Source of the DNA: JAEUMY01 sp031394355
GTDB taxonomy: Bacteria > Pseudomonadota > Gammaproteobacteria > Burkholderiales > Usitatibacteraceae
DNA length: 64,000 bases
NCBI GenBank assembly: GCA_031394355.1
Contig: JANNSU010000012.1
Location: 106,222-170,221, forward strand
Reading direction: 5' to 3'
Positions 51,204 through 61,513 of the stretch are shown here, in pieces. The stretch's first letter is position 1; each line of letters starts with the position of its first letter. The notes beneath the pieces were generated by a model. It was given only the letters and a program-made list of their open reading frames with translations. It was not told where the DNA came from and ran no database searches. The translations under genes were made by a program, and so were the position numbers.

Positions 51204-52842
51204 CGGCGTAACCGCCGCTCCTGAATTGCGGGGGGTGAACTTCGCCGACGCCACGGCGCAACGACCGGCGGAATCCGAGTGGATTTCGTTGCGCACATTC
51301 GGGCTGTATCGCCTGCTGCTGGTTGTCCTGTTTTCGACCGGGCTCTGGGGTTTCGGCGGCTGGTGGGTGCTCGGATCCGAAGACCCGGGGATGACTGGCG
51401 TCACCATCATCGCCTACTTCATTGCGGCCACAGTCTTCCTTTGGCTTGTACGGTTGAAACGTCCTGGTCTGGAAATACAGCTCACTGCCCAGGTGATGAT
51501 CGACGCAACAGCGATCGTACTCATGATGCACGCAAGCGGGGGCATGAAGAGTGGTCTCGGCATCCTGCTGCTTGTGCCTATCGTGGCAACAAGCCTCATC
51601 CTGCGCGGACGAATGGTGTACTTCCATGCTGCAGTGGCGACCATTGCTTTGTTGGTTGAACAGGCTGTTCAGTTGCTCGGCGTGCGCAGCAATCCTGCTG
51701 AACTGCTGCAGTCGGGTTTGCTTTCGGTGGGCTTCTTTGCAGTCGCTGCGGTGACATCTTCGCTTGCCCGCTATGCGCGAGGCGCGGAAAGCATTGCGGA
51801 AGCGCGTGGCGTTGATCTCGCGAATCTTTCCCAGATCAACGAGCTGGTGATTCGCGACATGCAAGACGGCTTCCTCGTGGTCGATGAGGCAGGCATCATC
51901 AGACAACACAACCCGCAAAGTGAATCGATGCTGGGCAGGCTGGAAGGCAGGCAGAGTCTTGCCTCTTATGCGCCCGAACTGTTTGCCCACCTTGAATCCT
52001 GGCGCGAGGATGTCAATGCGTCCATAGCCCCGGTGAGAAGTCCGGTGACACAGGCCCACTACCAGGCGCGCTTCCTCGCCATCGGTACGACGCAACCACA
52101 CGTGCCAGCGCCGACTGTCATCTTTCTGGAGGACGTCGGCCGTATTCGTGAACAGGCACAGCAGCTCAAGCTGGCGGCGTTGGGACGATTGACGGCGAGT
52201 ATTGCGCACGAGATACGCAATCCGCTTTCCTCGATCAATCACGCCACGGAATTGCTGCTGGAGGACGAGGGTCGCCAGTCAGGTGATCAGCGTCTGCTCA
52301 GAATCGTTCGCGACAACGCGCATCGACTCGACCGCATGGTGGAGGAAGTTCTCTACCTCAACCGGCGGGATCGGGCGCAGCCTGAGTCGATCGACATCGA
52401 GGCCTACCTGGCCGAGTTTGCGCAGGAATTTTCCGGCAACGAGAAGGTGCAGAAGGAGACTTTCTTCTGTGAGCTGGGTTCAAGGCGACGTGCCTGGTTT
52501 GACCGAACGCATCTCGACCAGATTTTGTGGAACCTGGCTCGCAACGCCTGGCGGCACTGCCGCAAGGGTCCGGGCAGTATCCGCATGGTGTTCGAGCCCG
52601 GCCTGACGCCAGATACGCTTCATCTGGATATCTGCGATGACGGCCCCGGGGTGGCAACTGCGACGATGACGCATCTCTTCGAACCATTCTTCACCACCGA
52701 AGCGCAGGGCACGGGTCTGGGGCTGTATATTGCACGAGAGCTCGCGGACGTGAACGGTGCCCGGCTTGAGTACATACCGCAGCCAACAGGGGCATTGTTC
52801 CGCCTCCAGATGAGAGCGGCCGAAGCGATGGAGACAGCATGA
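51163..52842 (+). CDS. pilS: PilS-like sensor histidine kinase
   Basis: The 559-residue kinase has six membrane helices (about 45-205), a PAS-like domain (about 225-325, INELVIRDMQDGFLVVDEAG), the phosphorylation site IAHEIRNPLSSI with His349, and the ATP-binding N, G1 and G2 boxes (NLARNAWRHC, DDGPGV, GTGLGLYIARELAD). PilS senses pilin level in the membrane and phosphorylates PilR. The stop overlaps the response-regulator start by 4 bp. No pilin genes are near, so assignment rests on domain plan and the PP0621-pilS-pilR order. Confidence 0.87.
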   Translation: MSVPTARSVQTAPDGVTAAPELRGVNFADATAQRPAESEWISLRTFGLYRLLLVVLFSTGLWGFGGWWVLGSEDPGMTGVTIIAYFIAATVFLWLVRLKRPGLEIQLTAQVMIDATAIVLMMHASGGMKSGLGILLLVPIVATSLILRGRMVYFHAAVATIALLVEQAVQLLGVRSNPAELLQSGLLSVGFFAVAAVTSSLARYARGAESIAEARGVDLANLSQINELVIRDMQDGFLVVDEAGIIRQHNPQSESMLGRLEGRQSLASYAPELFAHLESWREDVNASIAPVRSPVTQAHYQARFLAIGTTQPHVPAPTVIFLEDVGRIREQAQQLKLAALGRLTASIAHEIRNPLSSINHATELLLEDEGRQSGDQRLLRIVRDNAHRLDRMVEEVLYLNRRDRAQPESIDIEAYLAEFAQEFSGNEKVQKETFFCELGSRRRAWFDRTHLDQILWNLARNAWRHCRKGPGSIRMVFEPGLTPDTLHLDICDDGPGVATATMTHLFEPFFTTEAQGTGLGLYIARELADVNGARLEYIPQPTGALFRLQMRAAEAMETA

Positions 52843-54215
52843 CAGCAACAACCAAGCATGTGCTGGTGGTCGATGACGAGGCGGACATCCGTGAGCTGCT
52901 GGTGCTCACGCTCATGCGGATGGGTGTCGAGTCCGATACGGCATCGAGCTGTGCCGAGGCATTCGACCGGCTGAAGGAAAAGTCTTATGACCTCTGTCTC
53001 ACGGACATGCGGCTGCCGGACGGAGAGGGCTTGTCGGTTTTGAGACATATTGCCGAGTCGCATGGCAATACACCTGTCGCGGTCATCACGGCCTATGGCA
53101 GTACGGACAATGCCGTGGCTGCGCTCAAGGCCGGCGCATTTGACTATCTCTCCAAGCCCATCCAGCTGAAGCAGCTGCGCGAAGTGATCACGTCCGCACT
53201 GAAGCTGCCTGGTGCAGCGCCGGTGACGCGGCGCGCTGGTTCCGGAGAGCGAGCCGAGCGAAGCGGCGATGACCTGCCCAGACTGCTCGGCGAGTCCGGA
53301 CCCATTCACCGGGCCCGAGAAATGATTGGCAAGCTTGCCCGTAGCCAAGCGCCGGTGTTCATTTCAGGTGAATCCGGCTCTGGCAAGGAAGTCGCTGCGC
53401 GGCTCATTCACTCAGGCAGTGCAAGAAGGGAGTCGCAGTTCGTCGCCGTCAACTGCGGTGCCATTCCCGAGAATTTGATGGAAAGCGAATTCTTTGGTCA
53501 TCGCAAAGGTGCATTCACCGGCGCCGACAGCGATCGTGAGGGATTCCTGCATGCCGCGCAGGGCGGCACCCTGTTTCTTGATGAAGTCGGCGATCTTCCG
53601 CTCGCAATGCAAGTGAAGCTGCTGCGTGTCATCCAGGACAAGAAGGTTCGCAAGCTTGGAGACACTGTCGAAGAGCCGGTGGATTTCCGCATCATCAGTG
53701 CGACCCACAAGAATCTTACGGAGAAAGTGGCGTCGGGTGAATTCCGGCAGGATCTGTTCTACCGGCTCAACGTCATCGAGCTCAAGATGCCTAGCCTGCG
53801 CGAGATTCCCGAGGACATCCCGCTGATGGTGACGGCACTATTGGAGCGCCTCGGCCAGAACAATGGTGGCATTGGCCCGGCATTGAGCAAGGAGGCCATG
53901 AGTGCCTTGTCCGGGTACGATTTCCCCGGCAACGTACGTGAGCTGGAAAACATCCTCGAGCGTGCCGTCGCTCTTTGTGATGGCGCGGTCATCAAGGAGC
54001 CGGATCTCCATCTCACCGAAGGCAGAGAACCGATTGCCAGCCAGGGAGGCAGCGAGCGAACGCTCCCGCTGCACGAGTTTCTGGATCAAATCGAACGTGA
54101 CCAGATCATGAAGGCCTTGGAGAAGACCCGTTACAACAAGACTGCTGCAGCCAAGGTCCTTGGCATCACCTTTCGAAGCCTGCGCTACCGGCTAGACCGC
54201 TTGGGTATCGACTGA
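52839..54215 (+). CDS. pilR: PilR-like sigma-54 response regulator
   Basis: The 458-residue NtrC-family regulator has a receiver domain with the acidic pair VDDEAD and phospho-acceptor Asp in LTDMRLPDG, an AAA+ domain with Walker A GESGSGKE, the sigma-54 contact loop HRKGAFTGADSD and Walker B GTLFLDEVGDLP, and a Fis-type C-terminal HTH (KTAAAKVLGITFRSLRYRLDRLG). It activates sigma-54 promoters, in homologues pilA. It overlaps pilS by 4 bp. Confidence 0.92.
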   Translation: MTATTKHVLVVDDEADIRELLVLTLMRMGVESDTASSCAEAFDRLKEKSYDLCLTDMRLPDGEGLSVLRHIAESHGNTPVAVITAYGSTDNAVAALKAGAFDYLSKPIQLKQLREVITSALKLPGAAPVTRRAGSGERAERSGDDLPRLLGESGPIHRAREMIGKLARSQAPVFISGESGSGKEVAARLIHSGSARRESQFVAVNCGAIPENLMESEFFGHRKGAFTGADSDREGFLHAAQGGTLFLDEVGDLPLAMQVKLLRVIQDKKVRKLGDTVEEPVDFRIISATHKNLTEKVASGEFRQDLFYRLNVIELKMPSLREIPEDIPLMVTALLERLGQNNGGIGPALSKEAMSALSGYDFPGNVRELENILERAVALCDGAVIKEPDLHLTEGREPIASQGGSERTLPLHEFLDQIERDQIMKALEKTRYNKTAAAKVLGITFRSLRYRLDRLGID

Positions 54216-54240
54216 CAGCATCGGCTTGGTGCAGTGCCAC

Positions 54241-54252
54241 GCGAATATTCGC
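54241..54252. repeat. Palindrome GCGAATATTCGC, copy 18
   Basis: Exact copy in the gap between pilR and the MASE1 gene, 25 bp after the pilR stop. Confidence 0.95.
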
Positions 54253-54357
54253 ATGGTGGGCTCGGTCCCTGTTTGCGTCCATTTTTGGGTTTCATCAATG
54301 CCGGCGATTCGCAACAGGCGTAAGCTAAACCCTTAGACTCAATTGGGGTAAAGCCTC

Positions 54358-57300
54358 ATGCCGGGTAGAGCGCTGGGCTCGCGAATCGCCGCCATCATTG
54401 TCCTTGCGTTTGCCTATGCGCTGGCTGCTGGCGCGAGCCTGTCGCTGGCCGCAGTGCACGGGCATGTTGGTGTTGCCTGGATGCCAGCAGGGATCGCCCT
54501 TGCAGCCTTGCTTATCCGTGGCGTTCATATTTGGCCCGGTGTGACCCTTGGCTCGTTCGTAGCTGTGGCGCTGTCAGGTGTACCGCCCGTCTGGGCGCTG
54601 CTGATTGCTGTTGGCGCCACACTCGAGGCCGTCGTGGGTGCATGGGCGTTGAGCAAAGCGGGGATAGGTGCCAATGTAAATCAGAGTATCAAGAGTGTGC
54701 TGTGTCTCATGGGTGTCGTTGCGCTTGGCGTCACCATGCTATCCGCGACAATTGGTGCCGCTGCAATGCACTTCTCCGGCAGCGTCTCAGCAGGTTCGTT
54801 GGCGCTGACCTGGCGAACGTGGTGGTTGGGTGATGCCCTGGGCATCACATTTCTCACGCCGCTCATTTTGGCGTGGCATGTGGGTCTGCCCACAGGTCTC
54901 GCTGTATTGCAGAACGCATTGTCCACCCCGCGGGCGTTGTTGGCGGCACTCCCTGTCGGGGCTGCGGTGGTGAGTTTCTTCGTCCTTGATGACGTGCGCG
55001 TCTTTCGGGAATCGGCGCTGATTGTTGTCGGCCCCGTTGCGGTCGTTGCGGCGCTCTTTTCCGGTGCCAAGGCGGTGTCGGCGAGCAACATGCTCATCAT
55101 TGCAGTGGCGTTATGGGCCAACTATTTGGGTGTCGGACCCTTCTCCAGCGGCGAACCGCACGAGGTGGCGCTCAGTTTGCAGCTGCATGGTTACGCATTG
55201 GCTGCTTCCACCATGCTTGTCCTGGCGGCGCGCGTTGAACGTCAGCGAGCCGAGCGGAGCGCGAAAGGGTCGCAGCTGCTTTTCGAGACCCTGTTTCGTG
55301 ACAGTCCAATGCCGATCGTGATCGCCCGCCTGACTGACGGCCGCTTCTTCGAGGCCAACGATGCCGCGCAGAAGGTGTTCGGTTACACGCGGGAGGAAGT
55401 GCTGGGCAAGACCACGCTTGACCTGGGGGTATGGGCCAAACCGGATGGCAGGGACGCCCTCATCAACGTGCTGCGCACTACTGGCCGCGCGGATGATGTC
55501 GAGCTCCAGCTACGCCACAAGCAGGGCCACCTCGTCGACGCTTTGTATTCGGCACGTGTGGTGGAGTTTCAGGGCGAACCCTGCTCCATTGCAACGTTGC
55601 ACGATGTCACCGAGCGGCGACGAGCCGAGGCGGCAGAACGGGCCAGCGCGCAACGCTTTGCACAAGTCTTCCAGTCCAGCCCGGGTGCGGTCAGCATTAC
55701 GGTTCTCATCGACGGCCAGTATCTTGAAGTGAACCCAGCATGGAGCGAGATGCTGGGCTGGAGTCGCGAAGAAGCGCTTGGCAGAACTGCCACCGAGCTC
55801 AACATCTGGGTACTGCCCGCTGACCGGGACGCCATGAAGTCGGCGGTTCGCGCGGGTCGCCACATCCGCGACCACGAGTATCGGCTCTGTTGCAAGAACG
55901 GCCGAGTGATCGACGTGCTGTTTTCGGCGGAAGCGATTGACTGGCAGGGTGCAGAAGGTGTTCTCGCCCAGGTCCACGACATCACAGCGCTGAAGGCGGC
56001 CCAGCTCGCTGTGCGCAAGTCGGAGGAGCGGTTCTCGAAGGTTTTTCATTCCAGCCCCGACGCCATTGTCATCTCGCGGCTGACTGACGGTGTCTACATC
56101 GACATCAATGAAGCCTGGATACGGCTCTGCGGCTACCCGCGCGAGGATGTCATCGGCCGCACAGCCCATGATCTTGGGATCTGGGTGGATCCACTTGATC
56201 GCGAGAGCCTCGTCGCACGTTTGCAGCAGGGGGCCCTGGTTCGGGACTTTGAATTCCGACTGCGCCGCAAGGACGGTACCGAGGCGGTGGCCCTGCTTTC
56301 AGCCGAGATCATCGAGGAAGCTGGAGAGCAGTACTTGCTTGGACTGCTGATGGACATCACGGAAAAGAAGCGCGCGGAGGAACAACTCCGGGAAAGCGAG
56401 CGTCGGTTCGCCGATGTGCTGGAGGCGGCAGGCGAGTATGTCTGGGAGACCGATATCGAATCGCGGTTCACATTTGTGTCGGCACGGGTCGAGCGGGTGC
56501 TGGGCTATACCCCGGCAGAAATGTTGGGGAAGAAATCAACCGATTTCATGCCGCCAGAGGAAGTCGACCGTGTCCGGCAATGGTTTCGCGAGACACACTC
56601 TCCAGGCGAGCCCATTCGCGCGTTGGAGCACATGTCCGTCACGAAGGATGGCCGGGTCATCTGGCTGCAGGTGTCGGGGGTGCCCTTCTTCAACAATAAC
56701 GGCAATCGCCTCGGTAACCGCGGCACCGGTCTCGACATCACCGAACGCAAGCTGGCCGAACGGCGCATCGAGGAGCTCGCCACGCGCGACTCGCTTACGC
56801 AGCTGCCCAACCGGCGACTGCTCACTGACCGCCTGTCGCAGGGCATTCTCACCGCACAGCGAAACGATGCGCTGTTGGCCGTGCTCTTCATCGACCTCGA
56901 TCGTTTCAAGACCATCAACGACTCGCTGGGGCATGCGGCGGGTGACGCGCTGCTGAAAGGGGTGTCACAACGCCTCGCTTCGCTGATGCGCAAAGGAGAC
57001 ACGCTGGCGCGGCTGGGCGGCGATGAGTTCGTGGTGCTGCTTGAGCAGATGCGGGAGCCGGAAGATGCGGGTGTGGTGGCACAGAAGATCATCAACTCGT
57101 TGTCCGAGCCCTTCCTCGTCGACGGCCATCTCCTGAACACCGCGGCATCCGTCGGTGTCAGCGTATTCCCCAACGACGCCACCGATTCAGCGACCTTGCT
57201 GCGCAACGCCGACATGGCGATGTACTTTGCCAAGGAACATGGTCGCCACAACTACCAGTTCTATTCTCAGGAGATGAATGCGCGCGCCATCGAGCGCCTG

Positions 57301-58080
57301 GCCATGGAGAACACGCTGCGCAGCGCTGTAGAGAACGGTGAGCTGGTGCTCCACTACCATCCCAAGTTTCGTCTGACAGATGGCGCACTGGTGGGTGCAG
57401 AAGCGCTGGTGCGCTGGCAGCATCCCGTGCTCGGGCTGGTCGCACCCGACCGTTTTATCCCTGTCGCCGAGGAGACCGGGCTCATCGTGCCTATCGGCGA
57501 ATGGGTGTTGAACGAGGCCTGTCGGCGAGGCAGTGACTGGGGGCGCCGTTGCCAGACCGTGCCTATCGCCGTGAACCTGTCCGTCGGCCAGTTCAACAAG
57601 ACTCTCGCCCGCAGCGTTCACGACGCGCTCAACACCAGCGGCCTGCCTGCCAGCGCGCTGGAGCTTGAGATCACCGAAAGCCTGCTCATGCGCAATGTGG
57701 ACGAACATGCGAATACCCTTCGCCAGCTTTCCGAGATGGGCGTCAAGGTCGCCATCGATGACTTCGGTACCGGCTACTCCTCGCTGGCCTATCTGCGACG
57801 GTTGCATATCGACACGCTCAAGATCGATCAGAGTTTTGTGCGCGATGTCGAGACCAGCCTGGATGACGCTGCCATCATTGGGGCCATCGTCGCGATGGCG
57901 AAAAGCCTCAAGCTCAACGTCGTGGCTGAAGGAGTGGAGACAGCGCTGCAGCAGCGCATTCTGCGCGAGCTGGCCTGTGATCAGGGGCAGGGCTTCTTCT
58001 TCAGCGAGCCTTTGCCAGCAGCGGAATTTGAAGCCCGGTTTCTCGCCGGGCGAGCCGCCATGCAGTCAACGGGTACCTGA
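54358..58080 (+). CDS. MASE1-PASx4-GGDEF-EAL membrane c-di-GMP protein
   Basis: This 1240-residue protein has an N-terminal MASE1 sensor with about eight helices (1-290, VAWMPAGIALAALLIRG, WWLGDALGITFLTPLIL), four PAS domains (about 310-430, 435-555, 560-680, 685-810), a GGDEF domain with GGDEF at 887-891 and an EAL domain with EAL at 1015-1017, IDDFGTGYSSLAYL and VAEGVET. Both catalytic sites look intact. PAS domains 1 and 2 are alike, suggesting internal duplication. It follows pilR by 142 bp containing a palindrome copy. A c-di-GMP role in motility or attachment is inferred. Confidence 0.94.
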   Translation: MPGRALGSRIAAIIVLAFAYALAAGASLSLAAVHGHVGVAWMPAGIALAALLIRGVHIWPGVTLGSFVAVALSGVPPVWALLIAVGATLEAVVGAWALSKAGIGANVNQSIKSVLCLMGVVALGVTMLSATIGAAAMHFSGSVSAGSLALTWRTWWLGDALGITFLTPLILAWHVGLPTGLAVLQNALSTPRALLAALPVGAAVVSFFVLDDVRVFRESALIVVGPVAVVAALFSGAKAVSASNMLIIAVALWANYLGVGPFSSGEPHEVALSLQLHGYALAASTMLVLAARVERQRAERSAKGSQLLFETLFRDSPMPIVIARLTDGRFFEANDAAQKVFGYTREEVLGKTTLDLGVWAKPDGRDALINVLRTTGRADDVELQLRHKQGHLVDALYSARVVEFQGEPCSIATLHDVTERRRAEAAERASAQRFAQVFQSSPGAVSITVLIDGQYLEVNPAWSEMLGWSREEALGRTATELNIWVLPADRDAMKSAVRAGRHIRDHEYRLCCKNGRVIDVLFSAEAIDWQGAEGVLAQVHDITALKAAQLAVRKSEERFSKVFHSSPDAIVISRLTDGVYIDINEAWIRLCGYPREDVIGRTAHDLGIWVDPLDRESLVARLQQGALVRDFEFRLRRKDGTEAVALLSAEIIEEAGEQYLLGLLMDITEKKRAEEQLRESERRFADVLEAAGEYVWETDIESRFTFVSARVERVLGYTPAEMLGKKSTDFMPPEEVDRVRQWFRETHSPGEPIRALEHMSVTKDGRVIWLQVSGVPFFNNNGNRLGNRGTGLDITERKLAERRIEELATRDSLTQLPNRRLLTDRLSQGILTAQRNDALLAVLFIDLDRFKTINDSLGHAAGDALLKGVSQRLASLMRKGDTLARLGGDEFVVLLEQMREPEDAGVVAQKIINSLSEPFLVDGHLLNTAASVGVSVFPNDATDSATLLRNADMAMYFAKEHGRHNYQFYSQEMNARAIERLAMENTLRSAVENGELVLHYHPKFRLTDGALVGAEALVRWQHPVLGLVAPDRFIPVAEETGLIVPIGEWVLNEACRRGSDWGRRCQTVPIAVNLSVGQFNKTLARSVHDALNTSGLPASALELEITESLLMRNVDEHANTLRQLSEMGVKVAIDDFGTGYSSLAYLRRLHIDTLKIDQSFVRDVETSLDDAAIIGAIVAMAKSLKLNVVAEGVETALQQRILRELACDQGQGFFFSEPLPAAEFEARFLAGRAAMQSTGT

Positions 58081-58337
58081 ACTGGCGACCGTTTTACACG
58101 TCAGCGCGCACCGCCGAGCATTCGTTGAACGGCGCGAAAAAAGCAGGCTCTGGGTCCATCCCCATGGGTAGCTTGGTTGCCCGGGCCCTGGTTGTTTCAA
58201 GCCTATGACCAATGCTCAGAAGTTACTTTAATGCAACCCCCACTTCCGGGCCGGTTTTGGGTCTTTTTGCAACACCCAACTTGTTGTTTTTCCGTGAGTT
58301 TTCCATCGGGAAAAATTACAGTTGCCAAGCGTTCAAA

Positions 58338-58385
58338 GCACGCTATATAGTGTGACTCGCTGATCAGGAACACTATAGGTTGTGG
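58338..58385 (+). promoter_or_regulatory. nrdA: Tandem NrdR boxes upstream of nrdA
   Basis: Two sites, 58338-58353 (GCACGCTATATAGTGT) and 58370-58385 (ACACTATAGGTTGTGG), each match 13 of 16 positions of the NrdR consensus acaCwAtATaTwGtgt. Their starts are 32 bp apart, about three helical turns, the spacing known for NrdR sites. NrdR represses nrd genes when dATP is high. The nrdR gene is not in this window. Confidence 0.8.
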
Positions 58386-58489
58386 ACAAATCTGGGTACA
58401 GGTTGCGCAATAGTTGTGCGTGTCCTGTGGATTTTCCCTTCCAAAACCGGGTCTTGCTGTGGGTAAGGCAGTGCATGAGCTGTGGATAG
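58381..58489 (-). promoter_or_regulatory. Cluster of DnaA-like boxes upstream of nrdA
   Basis: Near-consensus TGTGGATAA sites, all in one orientation: TGTGGACAA (58381-58389), TGTGGATTT (58426-58434, two mismatches), TGTGGGTAA (58458-58466) and TGTGGATAG (58481-58489). DnaA is known to control nrdAB in E. coli; here the role is inferred from position. Confidence 0.55.
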
Positions 58490-58567
58490 TGCCGCCGGGA
58501 ACCATCAGGTGTTTCTGATGCAACACAATGAATTGAATATAAAAAAGCATTTTCAGGAGACGACACA

Positions 58568-61513
58568 ATGCGACTGGCTTCCGATATTTCCCCGACCAAT
58601 CCCTTGGTGAATCCGCAGATGAGTGAATCCCAAGGTGGTCTGGAGAGTCGCTTTAACGATTACAAGACCATCCGCCGCAACGGGTCCATCGCTCCGTTCC
58701 AGCCGGAAAAGATCACCATTGCGTTGACCAAGGCTTTTCTCGCTGTTGAAGGTGGACAGGGTGCCGCGTCTGCGCGCATCCGCGACATTTGCCATCAGCT
58801 GACCGAGAGCATCATCAGGGCGCTCATGCGCAGCCATCCCAATGGTGGCATGTTCCATATTGAAGATATCCAGGACCACGTCGAACTGTCACTCATGCGC
58901 GGCGGCCACCACACCGTGGCACGGTCCTATGTGCTCTATCGCGAGCAGCGTTCGCAGGAGCGCGCGAAGCAGCGCGAGTCGCAGCCGGACGCAGTCAAGA
59001 CTGGTGCCGCCGGCATTAACGTATCCGTGCCTGGCGGCCATCGTCCGCTCGACGTGGAAGAGCTGATGGGCCTCATCAATGCTGCCTGTGAAGGTTACGC
59101 CGAGCATGTAAGCCCCAAGGCCATCCTCGATGCCACGCTGCGCGATCTGTATGACGGCGTGCCGCTGGATGAAGTATTCAAGGCCGCCACGCTGGCCGCG
59201 CGCACGCTCATCGAGCAGGACCCGGATTACTCCAAGGTCACCTCGCGTCTCCTCATGCACCAGATCCGCAAGGAAGTGCTGGGCGAAGAAGTATCCCAGG
59301 GCGACATGGCCACGCGCTATGCCGATTATTTCCCCCAGTTCATCAAGAAGGGCATTACCGCCGAGCTGCTCGACGAGAAGCTGGCCCAGTACGACATGGC
59401 CAAGCTGGGAGCTGCGCTGAAGAGCGGGCGCGATCTGCAGTTCACGTACCTCGGTCTGCAGACCTTGTATGACCGCTACTTCCTGCACATCGAGGATGTC
59501 CGCATCGAGCTGCCGCAGGCATTCTTCATGCGCGTCGCAATGGGCTTGGCGCTGAACGAAGTCGATCGCGAGGCCCGCGCCATCGAGTTCTACAACGTGC
59601 TGTCCACGTTCGACTTCATGTCGTCCACGCCGACACTGTTCAACTCCGGCACGCGTCGCTCGCAACTTTCATCCTGCTACCTCACGACGGTGGCTGACGA
59701 TCTCGATGGCATCTACGAGGCGCTGAAAGAAAACGCGCTGCTCTCCAAGTTCGCCGGTGGTCTCGGCAACGACTGGACGCCCGTGCGTGCGCTCGGCTCC
59801 TACATCAAGGGCACCAATGGCAAGTCGCAGGGTGTGGTCCCGTTCCTGAAGGTCGTGAACGACACCGCCGTTGCCGTGAATCAAGGCGGCAAGCGCAAGG
59901 GTGCCGTCTGCGCCTACCTTGAGTCCTGGCATCTCGATATCGAAGAGTTCCTCGAGCTCCGCAAGAACACGGGCGATGATCGCCGCCGCACGCACGACAT
60001 GAACACCGCCAACTGGATTCCCGATCTCTTCATGCGCCGCGTGATGGAGAACGGTGAGTGGACATTGTTCTCGCCCTCCAACGTGCCTGACCTGCATGAC
60101 AAGTTCGGTCGTGCGTTCGAAGAGGCTTACACCCGTTACGAGGAAAAGACCCGTACCGGCGAGCTGAAGCTTTTCAAGCGCATTCCCGCCACGACACTCT
60201 GGCGCAAGATGCTCACGATGCTGTTCGAGACGGGCCATCCCTGGATCACGTTCAAGGACCCTTGCAATCTGCGTTCGCCACAGCAGCATGTCGGCGTCGT
60301 GCACTCTTCCAACCTCTGCACCGAGATCACGTTGAACACCAACGAAAGCGAGATCGCCGTCTGCAATCTCGGCTCGGTGAACATGATCAATCACATCACC
60401 GACGACGGCAAAGGCGGCAGGATGCTCGACCACGTCAAGCTGAAGTCGACCATCAGCACCGCCATGCGCATGCTGGACAACGTAATCGACATCAATTACT
60501 ACGCCGTCAAGAAGGCGCGCGACTCCAACCTGCGTCATCGTCCAGTCGGCCTTGGCATCATGGCGTTCCAGGATTGCCTGCATGAGCTCCGCATACCGTA
60601 CGCTTCACAAGCGGCCGTGGAGTTCGCCGACCGCAGCATGGAAGCCGTCTGCTACTTCGCCTACTGGGCCTCCACCGAGCTCGCCGCCGAGCGTGGCCGC
60701 TACTCCAGCTATCGCGGCTCCTTGTGGGATCGCGGCATCCTCCCGCAGGACACGCTGAAGCTCCTGGCCGAGGAGCGTGGTGGTTATGTGGAAGTCGACA
60801 TGTCCGAAAGCATGGACTGGGCGACCCTGCGTGGCCGCATCAAGGACTTCGGCATGCGCAATTCCAATTGCGTTGCCATCGCCCCCACCGCCACGATCAG
60901 CAACATCATCGGCGTGTCGGCCTGTATTGAGCCCACGTTCCAGAATCTCTTCGTGAAGTCCAACCTCTCCGGCGAATTCACCGTGGTGAACGACTATCTC
61001 GTGCGTGACCTGAAGGCCCTCAACATGTGGGACGAGGTCATGGTCGCGGACATCAAGTATTTCGACGGCTCGCTTGGCAAGATCGATCGTGTGCCCCAGC
61101 ATCTGCGCGATCTCTACGCCACCGCGTTCGAAGTCGACACCACCTGGACGATCGAGGCCGCCTCACGCCGCCAGAAGTGGATCGATCAGGCGCAGAGCCT
61201 GAACATCTACATGGCCGGCGCATCGGGCAAGAAGCTGGACGACACCTACAAGCTGGCTTGGCTGCGTGGACTCAAGACCACCTACTACCTGCGCACCATG
61301 GGCAAATCCAGCGCCGAGAAATCCACCGGACGTGGCGGCGAGCTGAATGCCGTGCCCATCTCCGGCGGCATGGCCGGCATGGGTGCCATGGGTGGAATGG
61401 GTGCCAGTGCGGCAGGGCCTGCAGGCATTTCGGCACTGGTGGCCGACGACAGCATCGGTGAGGGGGCCAAGTTCTGCGCCATCGACAATCCGGAATGTGA
61501 AGCGTGCCAGTGA
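58568..61513 (+). CDS. nrdA: Class Ia ribonucleotide reductase, large subunit
   Basis: The 981-residue protein has one N-terminal ATP-cone (about 33-135, allosteric activity site) and the reductase barrel with SSCYLTT, NLCTEITLNTNESEIAVCNLGSVN (thiyl and redox cysteines) and APTATISNIIGVSACIEP. The C-terminal tail is Gly/Met/Ala-rich and ends CEACQ, the swinging CxxC that accepts electrons. It makes dNDPs from NDPs with NrdB. It is longer than E. coli NrdA (761) because of an N-terminal extension and flexible tail. nrdB lies about 1 kb downstream. Confidence 0.96.
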   Translation: MRLASDISPTNPLVNPQMSESQGGLESRFNDYKTIRRNGSIAPFQPEKITIALTKAFLAVEGGQGAASARIRDICHQLTESIIRALMRSHPNGGMFHIEDIQDHVELSLMRGGHHTVARSYVLYREQRSQERAKQRESQPDAVKTGAAGINVSVPGGHRPLDVEELMGLINAACEGYAEHVSPKAILDATLRDLYDGVPLDEVFKAATLAARTLIEQDPDYSKVTSRLLMHQIRKEVLGEEVSQGDMATRYADYFPQFIKKGITAELLDEKLAQYDMAKLGAALKSGRDLQFTYLGLQTLYDRYFLHIEDVRIELPQAFFMRVAMGLALNEVDREARAIEFYNVLSTFDFMSSTPTLFNSGTRRSQLSSCYLTTVADDLDGIYEALKENALLSKFAGGLGNDWTPVRALGSYIKGTNGKSQGVVPFLKVVNDTAVAVNQGGKRKGAVCAYLESWHLDIEEFLELRKNTGDDRRRTHDMNTANWIPDLFMRRVMENGEWTLFSPSNVPDLHDKFGRAFEEAYTRYEEKTRTGELKLFKRIPATTLWRKMLTMLFETGHPWITFKDPCNLRSPQQHVGVVHSSNLCTEITLNTNESEIAVCNLGSVNMINHITDDGKGGRMLDHVKLKSTISTAMRMLDNVIDINYYAVKKARDSNLRHRPVGLGIMAFQDCLHELRIPYASQAAVEFADRSMEAVCYFAYWASTELAAERGRYSSYRGSLWDRGILPQDTLKLLAEERGGYVEVDMSESMDWATLRGRIKDFGMRNSNCVAIAPTATISNIIGVSACIEPTFQNLFVKSNLSGEFTVVNDYLVRDLKALNMWDEVMVADIKYFDGSLGKIDRVPQHLRDLYATAFEVDTTWTIEAASRRQKWIDQAQSLNIYMAGASGKKLDDTYKLAWLRGLKTTYYLRTMGKSSAEKSTGRGGELNAVPISGGMAGMGAMGGMGASAAGPAGISALVADDSIGEGAKFCAIDNPECEACQ

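Larger units (their letters stand above)
58081..58567. other. nrdA upstream region
   Basis: This 487-bp gap, the longest without a gene, carries two NrdR-like boxes and several DnaA-like boxes (listed separately). The rest is relatively AT-rich, with no convincing gene. A good ribosome site (AGGAG, 11 nt) precedes the nrdA ATG. Confidence 0.6.
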
